A stretch of DNA of 39,323 nucleotides from Methylobacterium ajmalii (GTDB lineage Bacteria; Pseudomonadota; Alphaproteobacteria; Rhizobiales; Beijerinckiaceae). Location of the stretch: positions 1-39,323 of the forward strand of contig NZ_JACWCT010000056.1 of assembly GCF_016613415.1 (NCBI RefSeq), read 5' to 3'. How positions within the stretch are numbered: the first letter of the stretch is position 1; every line of letters starts with the position of its first letter. The position numbers and the translations under genes are program-made. Shown here piece by piece: positions 33,233 through 39,323 of this stretch. Under the pieces are notes generated by a model, which did no database searches, had not been told where the DNA came from, and saw only the letters and a program-made list of their open reading frames with translations.

Positions 33233-33299
33233 CCAGGTAGGAGGGTCTGCAAGTCTTGATTGTCTCAAGTCTTGAGTCGGAAATTCGGTGCTGCCGGCC

Positions 33300-34232
33300 T
33301 CAACCCTCGCCGTCCCGCGCCCGCTCGCGCTCGGTCGCCAGCGCCGGGGCGCCGAACCACTCCGCCCGCATCGCCTCGCGCAGCAGCGCGCCGACCGCCG
33401 GGGCGTGCGGCCGGCCGCGGACGGTGACGAGGGCAACCTCGCGCCAGAAATCCGGCTCGACGAGCGGACGGGCGACGACGCCCGGATGGGTCACGCAGGA
33501 GCGCGGCATGAAGCCGAAGCCGAGGCCCGAGGCGATCATCGCGAGAATCCAGTCGTCGCGCTCGCTCCGGTAGATCGTCTCGCAATCGGTGCAGCCCTGC
33601 GCCTCCCAGACCGGGCCGACGGTGCCGCGGAACTCGCAGTTGAGGCGGTGGACGTAGTGCTGGCCGTTGAGGTCGCGGGGGCGGATCGCATCGAGGGCGG
33701 CCAGCGGGTGGGCGGGCGCCACCGCGATCACCATCGGCTCGCGGAACAGGGCGAGATGGTGCAGGCGTGCATCCGGCTCGCGGCCCGGCAGGCAGTAGAG
33801 CGCGACCTCGAGGCCGCCCGCGAGCAGGCGCTCCTCCAGGGCGCTCGCGCTCGCATCGACGATGTCGAGCTCGAGGTCCGGATGCCGCGCCCGCAGGCCG
33901 CCGATCAGCCCGATCAGGGCGTCGGGCTGGATCGTGCACATCACCCCGAGCGTCAGACGGGTGCGGCGCTGGCGGCCGAAGGCGCGGGCCTCGGCCTGCG
34001 CGGCCTGCGCCTTGGCGTAGACGTCCTCCAGATAGGGCCGCACCGTACGCCCCAGCTCGGAGAGCTGCGTGCCGGTCCGCTCGCGGTGAAACAGCGCCCC
34101 GCCCAGTTCCTGTTCCAGGAAGTGGATCGCCCGGGTGAGGGAGGGCTGGGTGACGTGGCAGGCCTGGGCCGCGCGGGTGAAGTTGTGCTCCTCGCACAGG
34201 GCCAGGAAGTAGCGGATCTGGTGCATCTCCAT
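33300..34232 (-). CDS. LysR family transcription regulator
   Basis: This 310-residue regulator has an N-terminal helix-turn-helix: MHQIRYFLALCEEHNFTRAA, then HVTQPSLTRAIHFLEQELGG and LFHRERTGTQLSELG. An effector-binding domain follows (TLGVMCTIQPDALIGLIGGL...). ATG 34232 with GGAGAG upstream is preferred over an in-frame start at 34349 that would add 39 basic residues. The target is not evident; the genes beside it (small secreted protein, aroQ) are not obvious regulon members. In the N-terminal region it resembles CysB/CatR-type members but closer naming is not possible. Confidence 0.9.
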   Translation of the reverse strand: MEMHQIRYFLALCEEHNFTRAAQACHVTQPSLTRAIHFLEQELGGALFHRERTGTQLSELGRTVRPYLEDVYAKAQAAQAEARAFGRQRRTRLTLGVMCTIQPDALIGLIGGLRARHPDLELDIVDASASALEERLLAGGLEVALYCLPGREPDARLHHLALFREPMVIAVAPAHPLAALDAIRPRDLNGQHYVHRLNCEFRGTVGPVWEAQGCTDCETIYRSERDDWILAMIASGLGFGFMPRSCVTHPGVVARPLVEPDFWREVALVTVRGRPHAPAVGALLREAMRAEWFGAPALATERERARDGEG

Positions 34233-34342
34233 TGTCGCTCTCCGCTGCGAGCCTCCAACCCGGGAGCCCCGGCGCCGCGGGGACGGATCGAAGGCTAACA
34301 CCGCGGGGGCGGGGCGGGAACGCGGCCGTGCGGGCCGGCGCG

Positions 34343-34597
34343 TCAGCACCAGGGGCAGGAGCGCCAGGCCGGCGGGTCCGAGGGCCGGGACGGCTCGGTC
34401 GAGCGCACGGCCCGCGGGGCCCGGACCGGGGCCGCCCGCAAGCGTCCATCGTCGTAGCCGGTGTAGCGCGGGGGCGCGGGCATCGCGGAGACGACCGCGG
34501 CCTCCCGGCCCTCGGGGTGCAGGAGCGACTGGGTCCAGGCATGGGCGGAGGTCGACAGGGTGGCGAGCACGGCGCCGGCGAGGAGAAGGCTGCGCAT
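34343..34597 (-). CDS. small secreted protein, unknown function
   Basis: This 84-residue protein starts with a clean signal peptide (RSLLLAGAVLATLSTSAHA). A proline- and arginine-rich mature part of about 65 residues ends in SDPPAWRSCPWC, a CxxxC-like tail with two Trp. I do not recognise the family. ATG 34597 is chosen so that the signal sequence begins at residue 1; an in-frame ATG 57 bases upstream would mask it. The ribosome-binding site is weak. The gene diverges from aroQ. Confidence 0.55.
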   Translation of the reverse strand: MRSLLLAGAVLATLSTSAHAWTQSLLHPEGREAAVVSAMPAPPRYTGYDDGRLRAAPVRAPRAVRSTEPSRPSDPPAWRSCPWC

Positions 34598-34807
34598 CGG
34601 ACGATAATCCGTTCGTGGGAGGGGGCGGGGTGCCCCCTGGTCGAGAGGGATCATCGCCCCGGGGCTCCCCCGCGGGCCAATGCCGTTCGCCTATCGTGGC
34701 GATGCCGTCCGGCTCTGGCCGCGTCCCCGCCCACGGTTGACGCCGGGGGACGGGCGGGGGCCTAAACGGGGCCTTGCGATCACCCCCTGGCTTCCGGAGC
34801 CCCCCTC

Positions 34808-35254
34808 ATGAGCCGCCTCGTCTACGTGCTGAACGGCCCGAACCTGAACCTGCTCGGCAAGCGCCAGCCGCACATCTACGGCAGCGAGACGCTCGCCGAC
34901 GTCGAGGCCTCCTGCCGGGCGCTCGCCGGCGAACTGGGCCTAGAGATCCGCTTCCACCAGTCGAACCGCGAATACGAGATCATCGACTGGATCCACGAGG
35001 CGCGCGAGACCGCCGGCGGCCTCGTCATCAACCCGGCGGCCTTCACCCACACCTCGGTGGCGATCCTCGACGCGCTCAACACCTTCGATCCGCCGGTGAT
35101 CGAGGTGCACATCTCGAACGTGCACAAGCGCGAGGCCTTCCGCCACCACTCCTACGTCTCGCTGCGCGCCGACGGGGTGATCGCGGGCCTGGGCACGCAG
35201 GGCTACGGGCTGGCCCTGCGCCGCATCGCCCAGCTCATCGACGCGAAGGCCTGA
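34808..35254 (+). CDS. aroQ: type II 3-dehydroquinate dehydratase
   Basis: AroQ removes water from 3-dehydroquinate in the shikimate pathway. The 148-residue protein has [17 protein letters not shown], containing R19 and the catalytic Y24, then [33 protein letters not shown], and [20 protein letters not shown] with the catalytic His. Length is normal for type II enzymes (about 145-150). GGAG lies about 9 bases before the ATG. It is apparently monocistronic; accB or accC, often next to aroQ in other bacteria, are not here. Confidence 0.95.
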   Translation: MSRLVYVLNGPNLNLLGKRQPHIYGSETLADVEASCRALAGELGLEIRFHQSNREYEIIDWIHEARETAGGLVINPAAFTHTSVAILDALNTFDPPVIEVHISNVHKREAFRHHSYVSLRADGVIAGLGTQGYGLALRRIAQLIDAKA

Positions 35255-35388
35255 ACGATGGGCCGGGCCGCGGCGGGACACCGGCTCGATACCGGTATCC
35301 GGCGGCGCGATCTGGTATGGGCGGACCATTGCCCGGACGGGATCGTCCGGTATGACCGCGCTCCCCTGAAACCGTCGGGTATCCCCGC

Positions 35389-35670
35389 ATGAGCAGCATC
35401 CGCATCCCGGCGCTCCGTTGCGCCCTCCTGGGTCTCGTTCTCGTGACCGCCGGCCCGGCGCTCGCCGACGACACGCCGACGACGGCGGGCGCGGTCGACC
35501 GTCTGAAGGGGCTGGCCAACGAGGCGGTCGGCAGCGCCAAGCGCGGCGTCGGCAACCTGACCGAGGACGAGGCGCTGAAGGCCGAGGGACGCGAGCAGAA
35601 GCTTCGCGGCCAGGCGCTGCAGGAGCGCGGCAAGGCCAAGGACACGATCGAGAACGCCCTCGACAAGTAG
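35389..35670 (+). CDS. CsbD-like stress protein with signal peptide
   Basis: This 93-residue protein has a signal peptide (residues 1 to about 26, ending ALA). A helical CsbD-type domain follows, with AVDRLKGLANEAVGSAKRGVG, then LKAEGREQKLRGQALQERGKAKD. CsbD proteins are common general-stress proteins of unknown function; most are cytoplasmic, so the export signal makes this the periplasmic variant found in some Proteobacteria. It lies between aroQ and the convergent porin-like gene and is probably transcribed alone. Confidence 0.82.
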   Translation: MSSIRIPALRCALLGLVLVTAGPALADDTPTTAGAVDRLKGLANEAVGSAKRGVGNLTEDEALKAEGREQKLRGQALQERGKAKDTIENALDK

Positions 35671-35743
35671 GCGCGCGCCGAAAGGCACCGGGGGCGATGC
35701 GTGCGCATCGTCCCCGGCACTCCTCGACCGGCGCCTGCTGGGG

Positions 35744-36523
35744 TCAATCGGTCGAGAACCGGTAGTTCAGGCCGGCGCGCACCACGCCGAACTCGGTCTT
35801 GGGCCGGCCGAGCCCGTAATAGGCGGTGGTGGCGGCGTCGTAGACGAGGCCGCCGCTGCCGCCGTTGCGGTCGAGGCTGACGTACAGCGCCTCGATCCGG
35901 GCGCTCAACCGCTCGCTGATCGCGTATTCGACACCGCCGCCGGCGGTCCAGCCGGTGCGGAAGGTGCTCGGCAGCGTACCGGTATAATACGAGGCGGTCG
36001 ACGGCGTGCTGCCCCCACCATAGGCGAAGCCGCCGGTCCCGTAGACGAGGAAGCGGTCGAAGGCGTAGCCGATCCGGCCCCGCACCGTGCCGAACCAGTC
36101 GAGGCTCGGGCCGATATCGGTGAAGGTCGTGGTGCCGACAAGCCCGCTGCGGGGCCGCCCGAAGGTGGTGCCCTGGATGTCGGCCTCGGCTCCGATCACG
36201 AAGCCCGAGCCCGGCGTGAACTGGTAATCGTAGCCGATCTGCCCGCCGCCGACGAAGGCGGCGTCGCGGCTGCCGGGCGTCACCGTACCGTAGGTGGCGT
36301 CCGTGAAGGTGCCGCCCCCGCCGCCGAACCCGGCACCGGCATTCACGCCGGCATGGAACCCGGTCCAGGTGAAGACCGGGACGGCGGTGAAGGCCGGCGG
36401 CGGGGCCGCCCGGCGCGGCAGGTCCGCCGCGAGGGCCGGGGTGGCGACGGCCAGAGGGGCCGTGAGGGAAGCCGTGAGGGCGAGCGCGCCGGCGAGGCCG
36501 AGCGCTTCGGTCGATCTGATCAT
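35744..36523 (-). CDS. Omp25-like outer-membrane beta-barrel protein
   Basis: This 259-residue protein has a signal peptide ending near residue 33 (VATPALA-ADLPRRAAPP). It is followed by a Rhizobiales Omp25/RopB-style eight-strand barrel: WTGFHAGVNAGAGFGGGGG, then FVGGGQIGYDYQFTPGSGFVIGAEADIQGT, WFGTVRGRIGYAFDRFLVYGTGGFAYGG, VEYAISERLSARIEALYVSL, and a C-terminal VVRAGLNYRF ending in an aromatic residue. Such proteins are structural and surface-exposed; a specific role is not known. The 114-bp gap to the next gene has no clear terminator. Confidence 0.88.
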   Translation of the reverse strand: MIRSTEALGLAGALALTASLTAPLAVATPALAADLPRRAAPPPAFTAVPVFTWTGFHAGVNAGAGFGGGGGTFTDATYGTVTPGSRDAAFVGGGQIGYDYQFTPGSGFVIGAEADIQGTTFGRPRSGLVGTTTFTDIGPSLDWFGTVRGRIGYAFDRFLVYGTGGFAYGGGSTPSTASYYTGTLPSTFRTGWTAGGGVEYAISERLSARIEALYVSLDRNGGSGGLVYDAATTAYYGLGRPKTEFGVVRAGLNYRFSTD

Positions 36524-36637
36524 CGTGGAAGCCGTGCGTGTGTCTTCGGCGAGATGCCGGGGAAGTCGAGCCGGGGCAGCGGACCGTCCGGGCTCTCGAT
36601 CGTCGGGCCGGCTCCGCGCCGGCCCGTCCGAACCCGC

Positions 36638-36853
36638 TCAGAGGTTCTGGACGATGCAGACCGCCTGGAGGGCGACCAGCAGGATCGCGCCGCCGATGAC
36701 GAGGCAGAGGGCGGCGAGGATCACGGCATCGCCGCCGTCGGTCGGCGTGCGGCGGGAGCGGGCGGCGGGGTAGCCGCTCTCGATCTCCGGCGCCGGGAAA
36801 GCGCGGCCGAGGGGGGCGGTGCGGCTCCGGTCGCCGCGCAAGGCTTCGAGCAT
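36638..36853 (-). CDS. small membrane protein, unknown
   Basis: This putative 71-residue protein has a charged N-terminal half (EALRGDRSRTAPLGRAF, then PAARSRRTPTDGGDAV). A single C-terminal membrane helix ends the chain (VILAALCLVIGGAILLVALQ). AGGA lies about 9 bases before ATG 36853. It is 16 bp after the next small gene and on the same strand. No family is recognised; the frame is supported by the plausible helix and ribosome-binding site only. Confidence 0.5.
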   Translation of the reverse strand: MLEALRGDRSRTAPLGRAFPAPEIESGYPAARSRRTPTDGGDAVILAALCLVIGGAILLVALQAVCIVQNL

Positions 36854-36869
36854 GGGAGGCGGTCCTTCG

Positions 36870-37079
36870 TCAGCGCGGCCGCGAAAGCGCGGGCGCCGGA
36901 TGGGCGAGGTCGGCGAGGGTGGCTGCCGCGACCGGCAGGCCGAGGCCGGCGAGCAGCACGAGGCTGCGCACCAGCATCGCGGCCGGCAGGCGCGGCGCGG
37001 GCCGGCGATGCCGGGCGGCGTCGAGCCGGATCGGTGCGTGGCCGGCACTGCGGCACGGGAGGAGGCGGGGAGGGGCCAT
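36870..37079 (-). CDS. possible small membrane or secreted protein
   Basis: This putative 69-residue protein has a basic N-terminus, then a hydrophobic helix (LVRSLVLLAGLGLPVAAATL) and a short Pro-rich tail. AGGA lies about 8 bases before ATG 37079. It would be the first gene of a two-gene unit with 36638-36853, and it starts 39 bp from the first GTGGG-N7 site. Coding potential is weaker than for its neighbours, and a non-coding alternative remains. Confidence 0.35.
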   Translation of the reverse strand: MAPPRLLPCRSAGHAPIRLDAARHRRPAPRLPAAMLVRSLVLLAGLGLPVAAATLADLAHPAPALSRPR

Positions 37080-37117
37080 GCAAGCGTCCTGCGGCTGAAC
37101 CGGTGGCCGCTCCCGGC

Positions 37118-37134
37118 GTGGGAAATCTGACCAC
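37118..37134. promoter_or_regulatory. operator-like site 1 (GTGGG-N7-ACCAC)
   Basis: GTGGG and ACCAC are separated by AAATCTG. There is one mismatch to the perfect sites at 37148 and 37197. It is also nested in a longer CGGCGTGG / CCACGCCG inverted repeat (37114-37138). It is the first of three sites in the gap between the small membrane genes and the DUF6502 gene. Confidence 0.5.
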
Positions 37135-37147
37135 GCCGACTTTCTAT

Positions 37148-37164
37148 GTGGGTAAAATTCCCAC
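37148..37164. promoter_or_regulatory. operator-like site 2 (GTGGG-N7-CCCAC) over a -10-like box
   Basis: A perfect GTGGG-N7-CCCAC inverted repeat with spacer TAAAATT. The spacer includes TAAAAT, a good -10-like hexamer for a plus-strand promoter, so a protein bound here would cover it. A convincing -35 is not seen. Confidence 0.6.
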
Positions 37165-37196
37165 GTCAATCGAAAATCGGTCGACGGCACGATGTC

Positions 37197-37213
37197 GTGG
37201 GATTGTGTCCCAC
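37197..37213. promoter_or_regulatory. operator-like site 3 (GTGGG-N7-CCCAC)
   Basis: A perfect GTGGG-N7-CCCAC repeat with spacer ATTGTGT, extended by a C-G pair on each side (CGTGGG...CCCACG). Its centre is 49 bp from site 2 and it lies 24 bp before the DUF6502 start codon, where a bound protein could block transcription. Confidence 0.6.
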
Positions 37214-37237
37214 GTCCGCTTCGCTACAACGGCGAGG

Positions 37238-38089
37238 ATGTCAGAGCCGTCCCACAGAGTGCCGCCGGACGCCGCCGCGTTGCAGGCCCCGCTCGCCCGC
37301 CTGCTGCGCCCGCTGGTGCGGCTGTTCGTGCGCTGCGGGATCACGTTCCCGGCGCTGACGGACCTCCTGCGCGAGCTCTACGTGAACGTCGCCGAGTACG
37401 ATTTCGCGCTGCCCGGCAAGGACCAGACCGACAGCCGGGTCAGCCTGCTTACCGGCATCCACCGCAAGGAGGTGCGCCGCCTGCGCGGGGCCGGGGCCCC
37501 GGTGAGCGCGGTACCGGCGGCGGTCTCGCGCACCAGCCGCATCATCGCCCGCTGGGTGGCCGCCCCCGAATTCACCGAAACCGACGGCCGGCCGCGCCCG
37601 CTGCCGCGCGCGGCGGAGAGCGGGCCGTCCTTCGAGAGCCTCGTCGCCTCGGTGACCCGGGACCTGCGCCCCCGCGCGGTGCTGGACGAGTGGCTCGACC
37701 GCGGCCTCGTCACCTTGGACGCCGACGAGCGCATCGTGCTCGCCGAAGCCGCCTTCGTGCCGAGCGGCGGCGGCAGCCAGCAGCTCTACTATTTCGGCCG
37801 CAACCTGCACGACCACATCGCGGCCTCGGTCGCCAACATCCTGGAGGAGAAGCCGCGCTTCCTCGAGCGCGCCGTGCATTACGACGGGCTCTCGCCGGCC
37901 CTGGCACGGCGGCTCGAGGCGCGGGCGCGGGAGATTGCCATGGAGGCGCTGCAGCAGGCCAACCGCGAGGCGCACGCGGCCTGCGAGACCGATCCCGGCG
38001 GCGAGGCGCGCTGGAACTTCGGCATCTACATCTACACCGAGGACGCCCCGCGGCCGGTCCCGCCGGCGCCGGAGAGCGGTGCGCCGTGA
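37238..38089 (+). CDS. DUF6502 family protein
   Basis: This 283-residue soluble protein has the family core RLLRPLVRLFVRCGITFPAL, then DLLRELYVNVAEYDFALPG, QTDSRVSLLTGIHRKEVRRL, and VSRTSRIIARWVAAPEF. The first 70 residues look helical and could form a helix-turn-helix, but no function is known to me. The C-terminal half contains LYYFGRNLHDHIAASVANIL and ends acidic. ATG 37238 is chosen; the ribosome-binding site is poor (GAGG directly before it), and an in-frame GTG at 37205 inside site 3 is an alternative. Its stop overlaps the next gene's GTG (GTGA), so the two are coupled. Confidence 0.8.
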   Translation: MSEPSHRVPPDAAALQAPLARLLRPLVRLFVRCGITFPALTDLLRELYVNVAEYDFALPGKDQTDSRVSLLTGIHRKEVRRLRGAGAPVSAVPAAVSRTSRIIARWVAAPEFTETDGRPRPLPRAAESGPSFESLVASVTRDLRPRAVLDEWLDRGLVTLDADERIVLAEAAFVPSGGGSQQLYYFGRNLHDHIAASVANILEEKPRFLERAVHYDGLSPALARRLEARAREIAMEALQQANREAHAACETDPGGEARWNFGIYIYTEDAPRPVPPAPESGAP

Positions 38090-39323
38090 GGATCCGGCCC
38101 TTGCGACACCCGCCCCGTTCCGCGTCCCTGTCCCGGCGCGGCCTGCTGCGCCTCGTCTCCGGCGTCGCCTGGCTGGCGGCGGCCGGGCCGGCGGGGGCGG
38201 CCGGCGACAAGATCCTCGACCAGGGCATCGGCGGCACCGGCATCCGCCCGGGGCCCGACGAGGAGGGCGACCGCGGCATCGGGGGCACCGGCGTCGTGGG
38301 CACCATCCGGGGCTTCGGCAGCATCATCGTCAACGACCTGCGCATCGCTTACCCGCCCGAGGTGCCGGTGACGATCGACGGGCGCCCGGCCGGGGTCGCG
38401 GATCTGCGGGTCGGCCAGGTCGTGCGGACGCTGGCGGTCGGGGGAGAATCGGGGCTCGCCACCGCCGGCATCGCGGTGATCCACGAGGTGGTCGGCCCGG
38501 TCCAGCGCGCCGCGCCCGATCGGCTGACCGTGCTCGGCCAGACGGTCGTCACCGCCGGCCTGCCGCCCGAGATGCCGCGGCCGCGGGTCGGCGAGCGGAT
38601 CGCGGTCAGCGGATTGCGACGGCCGGACGGCAGCATCGCGGCGAGCCGGATCGACCCGGCGGGCGGCGCCCCCGATCTCGTCGCCGGCCCGGTGCGGCGC
38701 GGGCCCGCCGGGGCCCTGCGCATCGGCAACCTGCCGCTTGCAGGGATGGATGCGGCGCTCGCCGGCGGCCGGGCGGTGGCGGAGGGAAGCCTGTCGGGCG
38801 GCCGGCTGGCGGTGACCCGGGCGGTCCCGGCGAGCGAACCGTTCGGACCGGAAGCCGGGCGCCTCTCGATCGAAGCCTACGTCGCGCGCGAGGGCGGGAG
38901 CTTCCGCACCGGGGCCGGCTACGCGGTAGCGGGCCGCGGCGGCCTCGTCCCGGCCGGCGGCGGGCTCGCGATCCTCGACGGACGCGCCGGCCGCGGCGGC
39001 CGGATCGACCTCGACGCCGTGCGCCTGCGGCCCGACCCGGCCGGGCGGGAACGGGGGCAGGGCGAAGGTGCCGGACAGACTGGTCCCGGGCAGGGACGGG
39101 CTGGACGAGGGGAGCCCGGCCGGGGTGGGCCGGGTCGCGGCGGCCCGGAGGGATCGCCCGGTCGGCCGGGCGGCGGGCAAGGGAGCCCGAACGGGCGTCC
39201 CGGCGGCGAGCGCCCGTTCGGCGGACGCGAGGGCGGGCAACCGGGCCGCGGCGAGATCGACACGCGGATTCCGGGCGCCGAAGGGCCGGGCCGGTTCGGC
39301 GGTCCGGGCGGCTTCGGGGGACC
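38086..39323 (+). CDS. DUF5666-type secreted protein, cut off by the window end
   Basis: This frame is open from GTG 38086 to the window end (over 410 codons, no stop). A basic, Tat-like signal (SLSRRGLLRLVSGVAWLAA) is followed by two GIGGTG motifs, DQGIGGTGIRPG and RGIGGTGVVGTI, then GFGSIIVNDLRIAYP. Such segments are typical of DUF5666 proteins, with beta-strand repeats like VGQVVRTLAVGG and VGERIAVSGLRRPDGSIAAS. The last 90 or so residues are Gly/Pro/Arg-rich and collagen-like. It is exported, and coupled to DUF6502 by a 4-base overlap. Function unknown. Confidence 0.8.
   Translation, partial: MRIRPLRHPPRSASLSRRGLLRLVSGVAWLAAAGPAGAAGDKILDQGIGGTGIRPGPDEEGDRGIGGTGVVGTIRGFGSIIVNDLRIAYPPEVPVTIDGRPAGVADLRVGQVVRTLAVGGESGLATAGIAVIHEVVGPVQRAAPDRLTVLGQTVVTAGLPPEMPRPRVGERIAVSGLRRPDGSIAASRIDPAGGAPDLVAGPVRRGPAGALRIGNLPLAGMDAALAGGRAVAEGSLSGGRLAVTRAVPASEPFGPEAGRLSIEAYVAREGGSFRTGAGYAVAGRGGLVPAGGGLAILDGRAGRGGRIDLDAVRLRPDPAGRERGQGEGAGQTGPGQGRAGRGEPGRGGPGRGGPEGSPGRPGGGQGSPNGRPGGERPFGGREGGQPGRGEIDTRIPGAEGPGRFGGPGGFGG

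Noticed and set aside
1..39323. tRNA, rRNA, CRISPR array, insertion sequence or prophage
   Set aside because: I found no tRNA-like cloverleaf, no regularly spaced direct repeats with unique spacers, and no transposase, integrase or phage motifs. This is a negative reading by eye.

Overview
The window is about 39 kb of very GC-rich (roughly 70% or more by eye) alphaproteobacterial chromosome. A Methylobacterium-like member of the Rhizobiales (Hyphomicrobiales) fits best. The reasons are an Irr-type Fur regulator that keeps both a Cys-Pro heme motif and a His-His-His motif, the fabA-fabB-fabI cluster next to irr, a ChvE-GguA-GguB sugar importer, Omp25-type porin sequence, and several families of short dispersed palindromes in the intergenic gaps. 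No rRNA, tRNA, CRISPR array, insertion sequence or phage gene was seen. The genus is inferred from protein resemblance and style, not from a search.

Layout. Positions 1-485 are intergenic and hold a cluster of dispersed repeats. Positions 486-2937 carry an HD-GYP protein with a degenerate receiver, a DUF427 protein and a divergent L,D-transpeptidase-like lipoprotein. Positions 3300-7046 are the unsaturated fatty acid block: fabA, fabB and fabI on the minus strand, with irr divergent on the plus strand. Positions 7130-11670 hold an SH3-type secreted protein, a D-2-hydroxyacid dehydrogenase, an OsmC peroxidase-like protein, recX and a membrane-anchored TAXI protein. Positions 11775-15942 hold a membrane protein of lower GC, an MFS exporter and two capsule-export genes (kpsE-like, kpsT-like) without a permease gene. 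Positions 16222-18483 are a tight three-gene operon (crotonase, PLP-dependent dehydratase, YbaK-type deacylase). Positions 18564-23962 contain PAP2 phosphatase, 2H phosphoesterase, an AlgX/AlgJ-like protein, glutathionyl-hydroquinone reductase, an amine/amino acid oxidase-like flavoprotein and a nitroreductase.

Positions 24119-33066 form a sugar uptake and oxidation locus. A FadR/GntR regulator, aldose 1-epimerase, an SMP-30-type lactonase and an FAD monooxygenase run on the minus strand. An SDR sugar dehydrogenase and the chvE-gguA-gguB importer run on the plus strand. The simplest reading is uptake of an aldose such as L-arabinose or D-galactose, mutarotation, oxidation to a lactone and hydrolysis to the aldonate, under control of the GntR protein.

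Positions 33300-36523 carry a LysR regulator, a small secreted protein, aroQ, a CsbD-like protein and an outer-membrane beta-barrel. The right end (36638-39323) is the least understood part. Two putative small membrane proteins diverge from a translationally coupled DUF6502-DUF5666 pair that runs off the window, and the gap between them carries three copies of the inverted repeat GTGGG-N7-CCCAC (one with a mismatch). This is the best candidate in the window for an undescribed regulated system.
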